Assembly: GCF_025264685.1 (NCBI RefSeq)
Contig: NZ_CP073721.1
Coordinates: forward strand, 186,001-250,000
Length of the DNA stretch: 64,000 nt
Reading direction: 5' to 3'
Source of the DNA: Dactylosporangium roseum
GTDB lineage: Bacteria > Actinomycetota > Actinomycetes > Mycobacteriales > Micromonosporaceae
This document shows, in pieces, positions 11,010 to 20,074 of the stretch. Position numbers and translations under genes: made by a program. Numbering within the stretch: position 1 is the stretch's first letter; each line of letters starts with the position of its first letter. The notes under the pieces are model-generated. The model was not told the origin of the DNA and searched no databases. It saw only the letters and a list, made by a program, of their open reading frames with translations.

Positions 11010-12029
11010 GTGTACGGCAACGATTTCGGCCCACTCCTCGATCAGGTCGACAGCGCCGAGCGTGACCTCCGGCAGGCCGCTGACCGGGCCGTCGAAAACG
11101 ACGGTGACCCGCAGGGATACTTCGACGCGATCGTCGCCGCCGACCAGAAGGTCGAGCCCCGGGACTGGATGCCGGAGGCGTACCGCAAGACGCTGATCCG
11201 GCAGATCGCGCAGCATGCGCACTCCGAGATCATCGGCATGCAGCCCGAGGGCAACTGGATCTCGCGCGCGCCGTCCCTCAAGCGCAAGGCGATCCTGCTG
11301 GCCAAGGTCCAGGACGAGGCCGGCCACGGGTTGTATCTCTACGCGGCGGCCGAGACGCTCGGCATCTCCCGGCAGGAGCTGGTCGAGATGCTGATCGAGG
11401 GGCGCCAGAAGTACAGCTCCATCTTCAATTACCCGACGCTGAGCTGGGCGGACGTCGGCGCGATCGGCTGGCTCGTCGACGGGGCCGCGATCGTCAACCA
11501 GGTGCCGCTGTGCCGCTGCTCCTACGGACCTTATGCGCGGGCGATGATCCGCATCTGCAAGGAGGAGTCGTTCCACCAGCGTCAGGGGTACGAGATCCTG
11601 TACACCCTGTCGCACGGCACGCCCGAGCAGAAGGCGATGGCCCAGGACGCGGTCGACCGCTGGTGGTATCCGTCGCTGGCGATGTTCGGCCCGTCCGACA
11701 GCGACTCCACCCATTCCGAGCAGTCGATGACCTGGAAGATCAAGCGGTTCTCCAACGACGAGCTGCGGCAGCGGTTCGTGGACATGTGCGTGCAGCAGGC
11801 GGGCGTGCTCGACCTGCGGATTCCCGACCCGGACCTGCGCTGGAACGCCGAGCGCGGCGCCCACGACTACACACAGCCCGACTACGACGAGCTCATGCAG
11901 GTCATCAAGGGCAACGGTCCGTGCAACCGGCAGCGCATCGAGCACCGCAGGCGTGCACATGAAGAGGGCGCCTGGGTGCGCGAGGCCGCTGCCGCCCACG
12001 CCGCGAAGAAGGCGGTGGCGCATGTCTGA
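11010..12029 (+). CDS. paaA: 1,2-phenylacetyl-CoA epoxidase catalytic subunit PaaA
   Basis: A 339-residue carboxylate-bridged di-iron oxygenase subunit. With PaaB, PaaC, PaaD and PaaE it converts phenylacetyl-CoA to the ring 1,2-epoxide. The conserved block [17 protein letters not shown] leads into the four-helix bundle, where E and EAxxH ligands are visible ([45 protein letters not shown]). The N-terminal 40 residues before [15 protein letters not shown] are longer than in the enteric protein. The GTG start rests on the leaderless -10 seven bases upstream. It overlaps paaB by eight bases, the first link in a tightly packed operon. Confidence 0.93.
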   Translation: MYGNDFGPLLDQVDSAERDLRQAADRAVENDGDPQGYFDAIVAADQKVEPRDWMPEAYRKTLIRQIAQHAHSEIIGMQPEGNWISRAPSLKRKAILLAKVQDEAGHGLYLYAAAETLGISRQELVEMLIEGRQKYSSIFNYPTLSWADVGAIGWLVDGAAIVNQVPLCRCSYGPYARAMIRICKEESFHQRQGYEILYTLSHGTPEQKAMAQDAVDRWWYPSLAMFGPSDSDSTHSEQSMTWKIKRFSNDELRQRFVDMCVQQAGVLDLRIPDPDLRWNAERGAHDYTQPDYDELMQVIKGNGPCNRQRIEHRRRAHEEGAWVREAAAAHAAKKAVAHV

Positions 12030-12300
12030 GCCGCTGTGGGAGGTCTTCGTCCGGCCGCGCCGGGGACTGTCGCACGCCCACGTCGGCAGCCTGCACGCCC
12101 CCGACGCCGAGATGGCGCTGCGCAACGCGCGTGACGTCTACACGCGCCGCCAGGAGGGCGTGTCCATCTGGGTCGTTCCGGCCGGCGCGATCACGGCGAG
12201 CAGTCCCGACGAGAAGGACGCGTTCTTCGACCCCGCGGCCGACAAGGTGTACCGGCATCCGACGTTTTACGCCGTGCCGGAAGGTGCTGAACACATATGA
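12022..12300 (+). CDS. paaB: Phenylacetyl-CoA epoxidase subunit PaaB
   Basis: A 92-residue protein beginning [22 protein letters not shown], typical of PaaB, a small bridging subunit of the PaaABCE complex. It continues with the conserved [15 protein letters not shown] and SIWVV segments. The ATG lies inside the end of paaA, and its TGA overlaps the paaC ATG (ATGA). Expression is therefore likely coupled along the operon. Confidence 0.92.
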   Translation: MSEPLWEVFVRPRRGLSHAHVGSLHAPDAEMALRNARDVYTRRQEGVSIWVVPAGAITASSPDEKDAFFDPAADKVYRHPTFYAVPEGAEHI

Positions 12301-13001
12301 TCCGGTTTGGGGACGTGCTGGGTCTCGCCGACGACGCGCTGATCGCGGCGCAGCGGCTCGGCGAGTGGTGCTCACGCGCGCCGGAGATGGAAGAGGACAT
12401 CGCGCTGGCCAACATCGCGCTGGACCAGCTCGGCGCGGCGCGGCTGCTATTCGCCTACGCCGGTGAGCTGGAGGGCCACGGCCGCAGCGAGGACGACTTC
12501 GCCTTCCTGCGCGGCGATCGCGAGTTCCGTAACGTGCAGCTCGTCGAGCTGGCCAACGGCGATTTCGCGGTCACCATGGCCAAGCTGCTGTTTCTCTCCG
12601 CCTACCAGCGGTTGCTCTACGACCGCCTGGCCGGCGGCACCGACGAGCGGCTGGCGGCGATCGCGGCGAAGGCTCGCAAGGAGTCCGCGTACCACGTCGA
12701 CCACAGCTCCCGCTGGGTCGTCCGCCTCGGTGACGGCACGGACGAGTCGCACCGCCGCATGCAGAGCGGGGTCGACGCCGTCTGGCCGTACACGCACGAG
12801 TTGTTCGAGGGTTCCTCGGCCGACCTCCGCGAGCCCTGGCTGGCCGAGATCGACAAGGTGTTCGCCGAGGCCACCCTGACCCGGCCGGCCGACGGCTGGG
12901 CGCCGACCGGCGGACGGCGGGGCCTGCACACCGAGGCCCTGTCGCGGCTGCTCGCGGAGATGCAGGTGCTGCACCGGGCACACCCGGGGGCGACGTGGTG
13001 A
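12297..13001 (+). CDS. paaC: Phenylacetyl-CoA epoxidase structural subunit PaaC
   Basis: A 234-residue helical protein related to PaaA but with degenerate iron ligands. In the complex it scaffolds PaaA. Recognisable segments are LADDALIAAQRLGEWCSRAP, ALANIALDQLGAARLL and KARKESAYHVDHSSRWVVRLG. It overlaps paaB by four bases and paaD by seven. Normal length for the family (about 230-250 residues). Confidence 0.9.
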   Translation: MIRFGDVLGLADDALIAAQRLGEWCSRAPEMEEDIALANIALDQLGAARLLFAYAGELEGHGRSEDDFAFLRGDREFRNVQLVELANGDFAVTMAKLLFLSAYQRLLYDRLAGGTDERLAAIAAKARKESAYHVDHSSRWVVRLGDGTDESHRRMQSGVDAVWPYTHELFEGSSADLREPWLAEIDKVFAEATLTRPADGWAPTGGRRGLHTEALSRLLAEMQVLHRAHPGATW

Positions 13002-13471
13002 CGACCGCTCAGGTCGTTGATCTCGTCGCGGCGGTCCGCGATCCTGAGCTGCGGGTCGTCACGATCGGTGAGCTGGGCATCGTGCGGGACGTCGCCGTGC
13101 GCGACGACCGCGTCACCGTGACAATCACACCGACCTACTCCGGCTGTCCCGCCATGGACATGATCCGCTCCGACATAGAGGCGGCCCTGCACGCCGCCGG
13201 GTTCGCCGAAGTCGCTGTCGACACCGTGCTGTCACCGGCCTGGAGCACCGACTGGATCAGCGAGCCGGGCCGGCGGAAGCTGGCCGAGGCCGGCATCGCG
13301 CCGCCCGCCGCCGGTGGCCACCGACCCGTGTCGCTGTCCCTGACCGTCCGATGTCCGCGGTGCGGGTCGCCGGACACCGAGGAACTGTCCCGGTTCGGGT
13401 CGACCGCCTGCAAATCACTGCGGCGCTGCCGCGCCTGTCTCGAGCCTTTTGATGCGGTGAAGACCCTATGA
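12995..13471 (+). CDS. paaD: PaaD, Fe-S/MIP18-type maturation factor of the epoxidase
   Basis: A 158-residue protein with an N-terminal MIP18/DUF59 domain (VRDPELRVVTIGELGIVRDV; PTYSGCPAMDMIRSDIEAAL). A C-terminal zinc- or cluster-binding tail has four paired cysteines (CPRCGSPDTE and CRACLEPFD). PaaD is needed for epoxidase activity, probably in metal-centre assembly. Two consecutive GTG codons start the frame. The stop overlaps the paaE ATG. Confidence 0.9.
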   Translation: MVTTAQVVDLVAAVRDPELRVVTIGELGIVRDVAVRDDRVTVTITPTYSGCPAMDMIRSDIEAALHAAGFAEVAVDTVLSPAWSTDWISEPGRRKLAEAGIAPPAAGGHRPVSLSLTVRCPRCGSPDTEELSRFGSTACKSLRRCRACLEPFDAVKTL

Positions 13472-14565
13472 CCGTTTCCATCACGCGTCCCGCCAAGCGG
13501 CGACCCACGTTCCACCGGCTGGCGGTCGTCGACGTGGAGCGCCTGACCGACGACGCGGTCGCGGTGACGTTCGACGTGCCGCCCAGGCTGCGGCCGGTGT
13601 TCGAGTTCCGAGCCGGGCAGCACCTGACCGTCCGCCGGGAGGAGATCCGCAGGTCGTACTCGATCTGCTCCACCCCGGCGACGCTCGCCGAGGAAGGCGT
13701 CCTGCGCATCGGGATCAAGCGGGTCCCGGGCGGGGCGTTCTCGACGTTCGCCCTGTCGGCACTCGCCCCCGGCGACGAGGTCGACGTGATGCCGCCGTTG
13801 GGCCACTTCACCAGCGCGTTCTCCGCCGAGCGGACCCGGCACTATGCGGGCGTCGTCGCAGGGTCGGGGATCACGCCGGTGCTGTCGCTGACGGCGACCG
13901 CCCTGGCCGTCGAGCCCGGCAGCCGGTTCACGCTGATCTACGGCAACCGGGCCGCCGGCACCGTCATGTTCGCCGAGGAACTGGCCGACCTGAAGGACCG
14001 GTACCGGGATCGGCTGCACGTCATCCATGTGCTCTCCCGTGAGGCGCAGGAGTCGCCGCTGCTGTCCGGTCGGCTCGACCAGGAGCGCATCGGGCGGATC
14101 CTCGACGCGCTGGTCCCGCCGGGGACGGTCGACGAGTGGTTCCTCTGCGGGCCGTACGGCATGGTTCTGGACACCCGCGTCGCGCTGAGCGTGCGCGGGG
14201 TGCCCGACGCCCAGGTGCACACCGAACTCTTCCACGTCTCCGACACGCCGCCGATCGCCGCCGAGGAGCCGACGCCCGCGGAGGGGCCCGGCGCGGAGGT
14301 CACCGTCGTGCTCGACGGGCGGAAGTCGACGTTCACGATGGCGCACGACGAGCGGATCCTAGACGCGGCGATGCGGCGGCGGCCCGAGTTGCCGTACTCG
14401 TGCAAGGGTGGCGTCTGCTCGACCTGCCGCGCCAAGATCGTCGAGGGTGAGGTCGAGATGGCTCGGAACTTCGCCCTGGAGCCCGACGAATTGGCCGCCG
14501 GCTATGTCTTGACCTGTCAGGCGATGCCGATCACCGAACGCGTCGTGGTCGACTACGACGCCTGA
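13468..14565 (+). CDS. paaE: Phenylacetyl-CoA epoxidase reductase PaaE
   Basis: A 365-residue reductase that passes electrons from NADPH to the PaaA di-iron site. It has an FAD-binding barrel (RSYSICSTP), an NAD(P) domain (GVVAGSGITPVLS; CGPYGMVLD) and a C-terminal plant-type 2Fe-2S ferredoxin with CKGGVCSTC and the fourth Cys in LTCQAMP. It ends the paa operon. No paaG, paaZ, paaK or regulator follows. Immediately downstream is a decayed TnpB fragment, which may mark a break in an originally longer cluster. Confidence 0.93.
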   Translation: MTVSITRPAKRRPTFHRLAVVDVERLTDDAVAVTFDVPPRLRPVFEFRAGQHLTVRREEIRRSYSICSTPATLAEEGVLRIGIKRVPGGAFSTFALSALAPGDEVDVMPPLGHFTSAFSAERTRHYAGVVAGSGITPVLSLTATALAVEPGSRFTLIYGNRAAGTVMFAEELADLKDRYRDRLHVIHVLSREAQESPLLSGRLDQERIGRILDALVPPGTVDEWFLCGPYGMVLDTRVALSVRGVPDAQVHTELFHVSDTPPIAAEEPTPAEGPGAEVTVVLDGRKSTFTMAHDERILDAAMRRRPELPYSCKGGVCSTCRAKIVEGEVEMARNFALEPDELAAGYVLTCQAMPITERVVVDYDA

Positions 14566-14770
14566 CATTCTCTCCACGTCTGAAGGCGGGGATTCCAGCG
14601 GTCGCTCGCTGGGTTTCCTGCTTCGCCGACGACCGCTTCGTCCGAGAGGACTCTCGTTGAGGTCGCACACCGCCTCCACAGGCAATCACGGAGAGCCCCT
14701 CCGCGACCATGTGGCGGTTCTTGCGGTGGCGCGGACTTTCCTGTCCTGCTCCGCAGGGGTTCCGTTTGCT
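14566..14770 (-). pseudogene. 3' remnant of an IS605/IS607-type tnpB gene
   Basis: The minus-strand translation contains MVAEGLSVIACGGGVRP, then SSAKQETQRATAGIP, and after a frame change RLQTW. This is the C-terminal signature I associate with actinobacterial TnpB proteins (transposon-encoded RNA-guided nucleases). Nothing of the RuvC core is left. The segment begins immediately after the paaE stop, and a GC-rich stem (AAGGCGGGGATTCC) near 14583-14600 is typical of the 3' end of such elements. Frame breaks and the missing body mark it as decayed. Confidence 0.5.
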
Positions 14771-14814
14771 TTCCACGGCCAAGCCGGGGGTTTCCACGGA
14801 GGTTTCCGATGAGA

Positions 14815-14842
14815 CCAATCCGGGTCGGTGGTCGCTCCGAAT
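14815..14842 (+). promoter_or_regulatory. Candidate SigK-type autoregulated promoter
   Basis: CCAATC (14815-14820), a 16-base spacer and CCGAAT (14837-14842) resemble the mycobacterial SigK promoter as I recall it (CCATCC spaced about 16-17 from CCGAAT). The -10 ends seven bases before ATG 14850, which would make the sigma mRNA leaderless. Confidence 0.5.
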
Positions 14843-15461
14843 GAGCGACATGAGACCCGAGCACGAGGAGCTGCCCACGCAGCGGCTCGTCGCGGTGCCG
14901 ACCCCGCAGCGGCGCGTCGACGCCGACGAACTGCTGGCCAGGGCCGCGCGCGGTGACGAGCGCGCCTTCGCCGAGCTCTATGGCCTGGTGTCGGCCCGCG
15001 TGTACGGGCTGATCCGCCGCGTCCTGCGCGACCCCGCCCAGTCGGAGGAGGTCATGCAGGAGGTGATGGTCGAGGTGTGGCGGACCGCCGCCCGCTACGA
15101 CGGCACCCGCGGCAGCGCCACCGCCTGGGTGTTCACGATCGCGCACCGGCGGGCCGTCGACCGGGTCCGTTCCGAGCAGGCCGGCATCGAGCGCGTACGG
15201 CGGGTGGCGGCGGTCAGCGCCGAGACGCCGTACGACGACGTGGTCGAGTCGGCGACGGCGCGCATCGAGCAGCAGCAGGTCCGCCGATGTCTCGACGGCC
15301 TGACCGACCTGCAGCGGGAGGCCATCACGCTGGCCTACTACGGCGGCAACAGCTATCGGGAGGTCGCGGACCAGCTCGGCACGGCCCTGCCGACCATCAA
15401 GACGCGGATGCGGGACGGTCTGATCCGCATGCGGGACTGCTTGGGGGTGGCGCTCTCATGA
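14841..15461 (+). CDS. sigK: ECF RNA polymerase sigma factor, SigK-like
   Basis: A 206-residue extracytoplasmic-function sigma factor. Region 2 has the usual helices (DERAFAELYGLVSARVYGLI; EEVMQEVMVEVWRTAARYD; AWVFTIAHRRAVDRVR). Region 4 follows (LQREAITLAYYGGNSYREVA, then ALPTIKTRMRDGLIRMR). The TGA overlaps the ATG of the anti-sigma gene, a classic coupled pair. ATG 14841 lies inside the proposed -10 element. ATG 14850, nine bases on, may be the real start if the mRNA is leaderless. Family assignment to SigK rests on the RskA-like partner and the promoter motif. Confidence 0.85.
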   Translation: MSDMRPEHEELPTQRLVAVPTPQRRVDADELLARAARGDERAFAELYGLVSARVYGLIRRVLRDPAQSEEVMQEVMVEVWRTAARYDGTRGSATAWVFTIAHRRAVDRVRSEQAGIERVRRVAAVSAETPYDDVVESATARIEQQQVRRCLDGLTDLQREAITLAYYGGNSYREVADQLGTALPTIKTRMRDGLIRMRDCLGVALS

Positions 15462-16204
15462 CCGGCCCGGAGCGGCCGGAGCGGAGCGGAGGGCGCATGA
15501 CCGGGACCGTGGACATTCACGCGCTCGCGGGCGCCTACGCGTTGGACGCCGTGGACGACCTGGAGCGGGCCGCGTTCGACCGGCACCTGCGCGACTGCCC
15601 GTCCTGCGCCGTCGAGGTGGCGGAGCTGCGGGAGACCGTGGCGTGGCTGACACACCCGGTCGCCGAGGCGCCGCCGCCGCGGCTGCGGGAGTCCGTCATG
15701 GCGGAGATCGCGCGCACCCCGCAGGAGCGCAGCCGCCGGGCGCCGACCTCGCCCGGCCGCACGGCCCGGGACCGGCTGCGCCGCTGGGGCGTGACGGCGG
15801 TCGCCGCCGCCGTGCTGGCCGCCGGCGTCGGCGCCGGCACCTGGGTGGTGGCCCAGCAGCAGGTCACCAACCTTCGCGACGAGAGCGCCCGCGTCGACGC
15901 GGTCCTGGCCGCGGCCGACGCCCGGCTGGTCAGCAAGGACATGGGCGGCGGCCGGGTCACGGTGGTGGTGTCCCCGTCCCGCGACGCGGCCGTCGCCGTG
16001 CTCGACGGCCTGTCGTCTCCCGGCGACGGCAAGGCGTATCAGCTATGGATGATCGGCGATTCGCCGCGGCATGCGGGCCTGGTCCCCTCGGGAACCGGCC
16101 GTGTCTACGTGCCGTTCCTGGCGAAGGCCTTCGGCGTCACGGTAGAACCGGCCAACGGCTCTACCAAGCCAAGCTCCCCGCCGGTGGGCATCATCGACCT
16201 CTGA
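15458..16204 (+). CDS. rskA: Anti-sigma K factor, RskA-like
   Basis: A 248-residue single-pass membrane protein. The cytoplasmic N-terminal anti-sigma domain carries HxxxCxxC (His43, Cys47, Cys50) after LAGAYALDAVDDLERAAF. A transmembrane helix spans about residues 111-132. The extracellular RskA C-terminal domain includes GGGRVTVVVSPSRDAAVAVL and KAYQLWMIG. Such proteins hold the sigma factor at the membrane until a signal triggers regulated proteolysis. ATG 15458 overlaps the sigma stop; ATG 15497 is an alternative. It ends five bases from the convergent aldo/keto reductase stop. Confidence 0.88.
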   Translation: MTGPERPERSGGRMTGTVDIHALAGAYALDAVDDLERAAFDRHLRDCPSCAVEVAELRETVAWLTHPVAEAPPPRLRESVMAEIARTPQERSRRAPTSPGRTARDRLRRWGVTAVAAAVLAAGVGAGTWVVAQQQVTNLRDESARVDAVLAAADARLVSKDMGGGRVTVVVSPSRDAAVAVLDGLSSPGDGKAYQLWMIGDSPRHAGLVPSGTGRVYVPFLAKAFGVTVEPANGSTKPSSPPVGIIDL

Positions 16205-16208
16205 CCGG

Positions 16209-17174
16209 CTACCGCTCGTTACCCTTGAGTAGCTCGTCCAGGGCCTTCATGTCGTCCTCGGACGGCTGCCAGGAGACGGCCGCGACGTTGGCCGCGACCT
16301 GAGCGGCCGACGTCGCCCCGGCGATCACGCTGGCCACCGCCGGCTTGGCCGCCAGGGCCCCGATCGCGAGGGTGAGCAGGTCGATGCCGTGCTCGTGGGC
16401 GAACGCCTCCAGCCGCTCGATGACGTCCCACGGCGCCTCGGCCAGGACCTTCGCGTAGCCGACCCGGTCGAGCCGCGAGCCGACCGGCGCCGACTCCCCA
16501 CGGTGGTACTTGCCGGTCAGTAGCCCGCTGGCCAGCGGAAAGTACGGCAACAGGCCCAGCCCGAACCGCTGCGCCGCCGGGACGAGCTCCTGCTCCGGCT
16601 CGCGGTGCAGCAGCGAGTATCGGTTCTGGGCGCTCACGAACGGTGTGAGCTGCTTCGTCCCGGCGACCCAGGCGGCGTCGGCGGTCTCCCAGCCGGTGAA
16701 GTTGGAGTGACCGAGGTATCGCACCTTGCCCGACCGCACGAGGTCGTCGAGCGCGCCGAGGGTCTCCTCGATCGGTGTTTCCGGGTCGGGCGCGTGCAGT
16801 TGGTAGAGGTCGATGTAGTCGGTGCCGAGGTTGCGCAGCGACGCCTCGACGGCTCGGAAGATGTATCGCCGGCTGCCCCGCGCGCCCCAGTCGGGCCCGT
16901 AGGCGCCACGCACGTCCATGCCGAACTTGGTCGCGACGACGGCCTCGTCGCGGCGCTTGCCGAGGCTCGCACCCAACGTCCGCTCCGAGTCGCCGGGTGC
17001 GTTGCCGTAGACGTCAGCGGTGTCGAAGAGCGTGACGCCATGGTCGAGCGCGGCGTGGACGACCTCCGCCGCTTGGGTCGCGTCGATCCGGCCGCCGAAG
17101 TTGTTGCAGCCGATTCCGAGCACCGAGACGGGAAGCCCGGACCTGCCGAGACGGCGATAGCGCATGTCAGTCAC
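16209..17174 (-). CDS. Aldo/keto reductase
   Basis: A 321-residue NADPH-dependent oxidoreductase of the AKR (beta/alpha)8 barrel superfamily. Signature elements are GVTLFDTADVYGNAPGDSE (catalytic Asp and Tyr), VVATKFGMD (catalytic Lys), YIDLYQLHAPDP (His) and the C-terminal cofactor region ASVIAGATSAAQVAAN. The sequence is closest in style to AKR subfamilies acting on carbonyls of unknown identity. GTG 17174 is preferred because TAGGAT lies seven bases upstream; ATG 17165 is an alternative. It is divergent from mqnC across a 59-base region holding both promoters. Confidence 0.85.
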   Translation of the reverse strand: MTDMRYRRLGRSGLPVSVLGIGCNNFGGRIDATQAAEVVHAALDHGVTLFDTADVYGNAPGDSERTLGASLGKRRDEAVVATKFGMDVRGAYGPDWGARGSRRYIFRAVEASLRNLGTDYIDLYQLHAPDPETPIEETLGALDDLVRSGKVRYLGHSNFTGWETADAAWVAGTKQLTPFVSAQNRYSLLHREPEQELVPAAQRFGLGLLPYFPLASGLLTGKYHRGESAPVGSRLDRVGYAKVLAEAPWDVIERLEAFAHEHGIDLLTLAIGALAAKPAVASVIAGATSAAQVAANVAAVSWQPSEDDMKALDELLKGNER

Positions 17175-17181
17175 ACTCGTG

Positions 17182-17187
17182 ATCCTA
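17182..17187 (-). promoter_or_regulatory. -10 element, leaderless promoter of the aldo/keto reductase
   Basis: TAGGAT (minus strand) ends seven bases before the GTG at 17174. Confidence 0.5.
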
Positions 17188-17220
17188 AGCACGGCTGAAC
17201 GCCACGGCTCACCCGCTGGG

Positions 17221-17226
17221 TACGCT
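17221..17226 (+). promoter_or_regulatory. -10 element, leaderless promoter of mqnC-menG
   Basis: TACGCT ends seven bases before the mqnC GTG at 17234. It is the same hexamer and spacing as before the ArsR-type gene at 6144. Confidence 0.55.
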
Positions 17227-17233
17227 CTGGGTT

Positions 17234-18445
17234 GTGACGGAAACTCCGGTGATCAGCGAGATACTGCAGCGAGCGGCCGGCGGCGGGCGGATCAGCCCGG
17301 AAGAGGCGCTGCTGCTCTACACCGACGCGCCGTTCCACGAGCTCGGTGAGGCCGCCGACACCGTGCGTCGCCGACGCTATCCGGACAACATTGTCACCTA
17401 CATCATCGACCGCAACATCAACTACACCAACGTCTGCGTGACGGCCTGCAAGTTCTGCGCGTTCTACCGGGCGCCGAAGCACGCCGAGGGCTGGACCCAC
17501 AGCACCGAGGAGATCCTGCGCCGGTGCGCGGAGGCGGTCGAGCTCGGTGCCACGCAGGTGATGTTGCAGGGTGGACATCATCCCGACTTCGGCGTCGAGT
17601 ACTACGAGGAGCTGTTCTCCGCCGTCCACTCCGCCTTCCCGGACCTGGTCATCCACTCGATCGGGCCGTCCGAGGTGCTGCACATGGCGAAGGTCTCCGG
17701 CGTCTCCATCGACGAGGCGATCACCCGGATCAAGGCCGCGGGCCTGGCCTCCATCGCGGGTGCGGGCGCGGAGATGCTGCCCGCCCGGCCGCGGCGCGCG
17801 ATCGCGCCGCTGAAGGAGTCGGGCGAGCGCTGGCTCGAGGTCATGGCGGCGGCGCACCGGCTCGGTGTGTCGTCGACCGCGACGATGATGATGGGCACCG
17901 GCGAGACCAATGCCGAGCGGATCGAGCACCTGCGCCTCATCCGGGACGTCCAGGACCTCGCGGTCGGCAACGGCTACGAGGGCAGCTTCCGGTCGTTCAT
18001 CCCGTGGACCTATCAGCCGGAGAACAACCACCTGAAGGGCCGCACACAGGCCACCAGCCTGGAATACCTGCGGTTGATCGCCGTGGCGCGGCTGTTCTTC
18101 GACAACGTGGACCACCTGCAGTCGTCCTGGCTGACCACCGGCAAGGACGTCGGCCAGGTGTCGCTGCACATGGGTGTCGACGACCTGGGCTCGATCATGC
18201 TCGAGGAAAACGTGATCTCCTCCGCCGGTGCCCGTCACCGCTCCCGCCTCACCGAGCTGGTGCAGATGATCCGCGACGCGGACCGCGTCCCGGCCCAACG
18301 CGACACCGAGTATCGGCACATGCGGGTCCACTGGACCCCCGCCGACGACCCGACCGACGAGCGGGTGCAGTCGCACTTCTCCTCGATCGCCCTGCCCGGC
18401 GGCGGCGCCGGCCGCTCCCTGCCGCTGACGCCGGTGAACTCATGA
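17234..18445 (+). CDS. mqnC: Cyclic dehypoxanthinyl futalosine synthase MqnC
   Basis: A 403-residue radical SAM enzyme. The CxxxCxxC cluster motif is at Cys68, Cys72 and Cys75 ([12 protein letters not shown]), preceded by [14 protein letters not shown]. MqnC cyclises dehypoxanthine futalosine, the third step of the futalosine route to menaquinone. Other family segments are [36 protein letters not shown] and [16 protein letters not shown]. It is translationally coupled (ATGA) to the methyltransferase that acts at the end of the same route. The related enzyme MqnE is the main alternative, but the sequence and partner favour MqnC. Confidence 0.92.
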   Translation: MTETPVISEILQRAAGGGRISPEEALLLYTDAPFHELGEAADTVRRRRYPDNIVTYIIDRNINYTNVCVTACKFCAFYRAPKHAEGWTHSTEEILRRCAEAVELGATQVMLQGGHHPDFGVEYYEELFSAVHSAFPDLVIHSIGPSEVLHMAKVSGVSIDEAITRIKAAGLASIAGAGAEMLPARPRRAIAPLKESGERWLEVMAAAHRLGVSSTATMMMGTGETNAERIEHLRLIRDVQDLAVGNGYEGSFRSFIPWTYQPENNHLKGRTQATSLEYLRLIAVARLFFDNVDHLQSSWLTTGKDVGQVSLHMGVDDLGSIMLEENVISSAGARHRSRLTELVQMIRDADRVPAQRDTEYRHMRVHWTPADDPTDERVQSHFSSIALPGGGAGRSLPLTPVNS

Positions 18446-19134
18446 CCCGCGCCTCGCTGGAGAAGGAGCCGCACGAGGTCGCGGCGATGTTCGACGGGGT
18501 GGCCCGTCGCTATGACCTGACCAACACCGTGCTCTCGGGCGGCCAGGATCGCATGTGGCGGCGTGAGACGCGGCTCGCCCTGGGCCTGAAGCCGGGGGAG
18601 CGGGTGCTGGATCTCGGCGCCGGAACCGGCGTCTCCACCCTCGAGCTGGCCAAGTCCGGCGCGTTCGCCGTGGGCGTGGACCTGTCGATCGGGATGCTCC
18701 AGGCCGGCCGCGCGAGGCGCCCGACGGTGTCGCTGCTGGCCGGCGACGCGCTGGCCCTGCCGTTCGCGGACGAGACCTTCGACGCGGTGACGATCTCCTT
18801 CGCGCTGCGCAACGTCAGCGACACCGAGGCCGCCCTGCGTGAGATGGCGAGGGTCACAAAACCCGGTGGCCGATTGGTCGTCTGTGAGTTCAGCCACCCG
18901 ACCTGGCGACCGTTCCGTGGTGCCTACATGGGCTATCTGATGCGCGCCCTGCCCCAGGTGGCGAAACGGGTGTCGAGCAACCCGGACGCCTACGTCTATC
19001 TGGCCGAGTCGATCCGTGCCTGGCCGGACCAGGAAGGACTGTCGGCCCGGATCGCCGGCAGCGGCTGGCGCAAGGTGGCGTGGCGCAATCTCACCGGCGG
19101 TGTGGTGGCGCTGCACCGCGGCTTCCGGATCTGA
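18442..19134 (+). CDS. menG: Demethylmenaquinone methyltransferase (UbiE/MenG family)
   Basis: A 230-residue SAM-dependent methyltransferase with motif [17 protein letters not shown] (about residues 55-70). UbiE signatures are [38 protein letters not shown] and [20 protein letters not shown]. It adds the last methyl group to demethylmenaquinone. The ATG overlaps the stop of mqnC, so the two are one operon. The stop is ten bases from the convergent gene at 19145. Confidence 0.93.
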   Translation: MTRASLEKEPHEVAAMFDGVARRYDLTNTVLSGGQDRMWRRETRLALGLKPGERVLDLGAGTGVSTLELAKSGAFAVGVDLSIGMLQAGRARRPTVSLLAGDALALPFADETFDAVTISFALRNVSDTEAALREMARVTKPGGRLVVCEFSHPTWRPFRGAYMGYLMRALPQVAKRVSSNPDAYVYLAESIRAWPDQEGLSARIAGSGWRKVAWRNLTGGVVALHRGFRI

Positions 19135-19144
19135 CCGCACCGCC

Positions 19145-20074
19145 TCACCACCGCACCGGGGTCAGGCGGTCGAGGCAGGCCCGCAGCTCGGCCACGACCT
19201 CGGTGGGGTGACCGGTCAGGTCGCCCCAGGTGAGCGCGGTGACCGTCCATCCGGCGGCTGCCAGCCGGACGGCTCGCTCCCGTCGCCGGGCGGCGATCTC
19301 CTGCTTCGGCTCCGCGTCGTCGGTGCCCAGCTCCGGCCCGGGTCCCAGGTCGAGCACCAACTTGGCCTCCGGGAAGACGACGTCGCCGAGGCCGATCAGG
19401 CCCCACCGGTCGTTGATCGGCTCGTGCAACTGCCAGCCCCAGATCCCGGCTCGCTGCAGCAGCCGGACCATGAGTTGCAGCGCGGCGCTGCGGTCGCCGA
19501 AGGCCACCGTCCTGATCAGGCGGACGAGCCGGGGAGTGCCGTGGCGGCCGGTCATGTCCCGGATGCGCTCGGCCAACTCGGGCATCGTCGTCCAGCCCTC
19601 CTCCAACGCCTTGGTCAGCAGTGCCGTCGCGGCCGCGTCCGGCAGCAGGCGGGCGCAGTCGAACAGCGTGCGACCCAGGGTGGTCGTCGCCACTCCGTCC
19701 ACCTGGACGACGTCCGTGGGCGGTGGCTCCTCATGGAGCACGTGCACCTGCCGGCGCCGGATCCGCCGGGGATAGGCGACGAAGGTGGCGGTGCTCGGCA
19801 CCTCGATGCGGTGCCACCGGGCGGCCGACGGGCCGGCGAGGACGGCGCCGGGCAGCGCCAGCACGGCCGCCGCGTCCCGCAGCCTGGGGGTGATCTCCAG
19901 GCCTCGGTCGGCGTAGACGTCCCGAACGACGACGGTCCAGTCGCCGGTCCGGCACTTCGTCTTGATCTTGGATTCGCTGTATCCGCAGTTCAGGGCCTGT
20001 GTGCGGGTGAAGAGTCCGCGCTGTGCGGTGGCGTGTGCGTCGAGCCGGTCACGGTCCGGCTGCCCGGGGTTCAT
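19145..20074 (-). CDS. AbiEi-like/DUF559-type protein, function unknown
   Basis: A 309-residue protein. The N-terminal 60 residues (AQRGLFTRTQALNCGYSESKIKTKCRTGDW) form the winged-helix start typical of AbiEi-type and DUF559 proteins. A middle segment with VLAGPSAARWHR and LGRTLFDCARLL is also usual for them. The C-terminal end would be the restriction-endonuclease-like (Vsr/DUF559) fold. The usual acidic DFLWP and EVDGR motifs are eroded here to GDVVFPEAKLVLDLGPGPELG, so nuclease activity is doubtful. Such proteins are common singletons in actinobacteria, and no toxin partner is adjacent. Function not known. Confidence 0.6.
   Translation of the reverse strand: MNPGQPDRDRLDAHATAQRGLFTRTQALNCGYSESKIKTKCRTGDWTVVVRDVYADRGLEITPRLRDAAAVLALPGAVLAGPSAARWHRIEVPSTATFVAYPRRIRRRQVHVLHEEPPPTDVVQVDGVATTTLGRTLFDCARLLPDAAATALLTKALEEGWTTMPELAERIRDMTGRHGTPRLVRLIRTVAFGDRSAALQLMVRLLQRAGIWGWQLHEPINDRWGLIGLGDVVFPEAKLVLDLGPGPELGTDDAEPKQEIAARRRERAVRLAAAGWTVTALTWGDLTGHPTEVVAELRACLDRLTPVRW

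Noticed and set aside
19145..20074. Antitoxin of a type IV toxin-antitoxin pair
   Set aside because: The AbiEi-like start is present but no AbiEii-type toxin gene is adjacent and the C-terminus is endonuclease-like.
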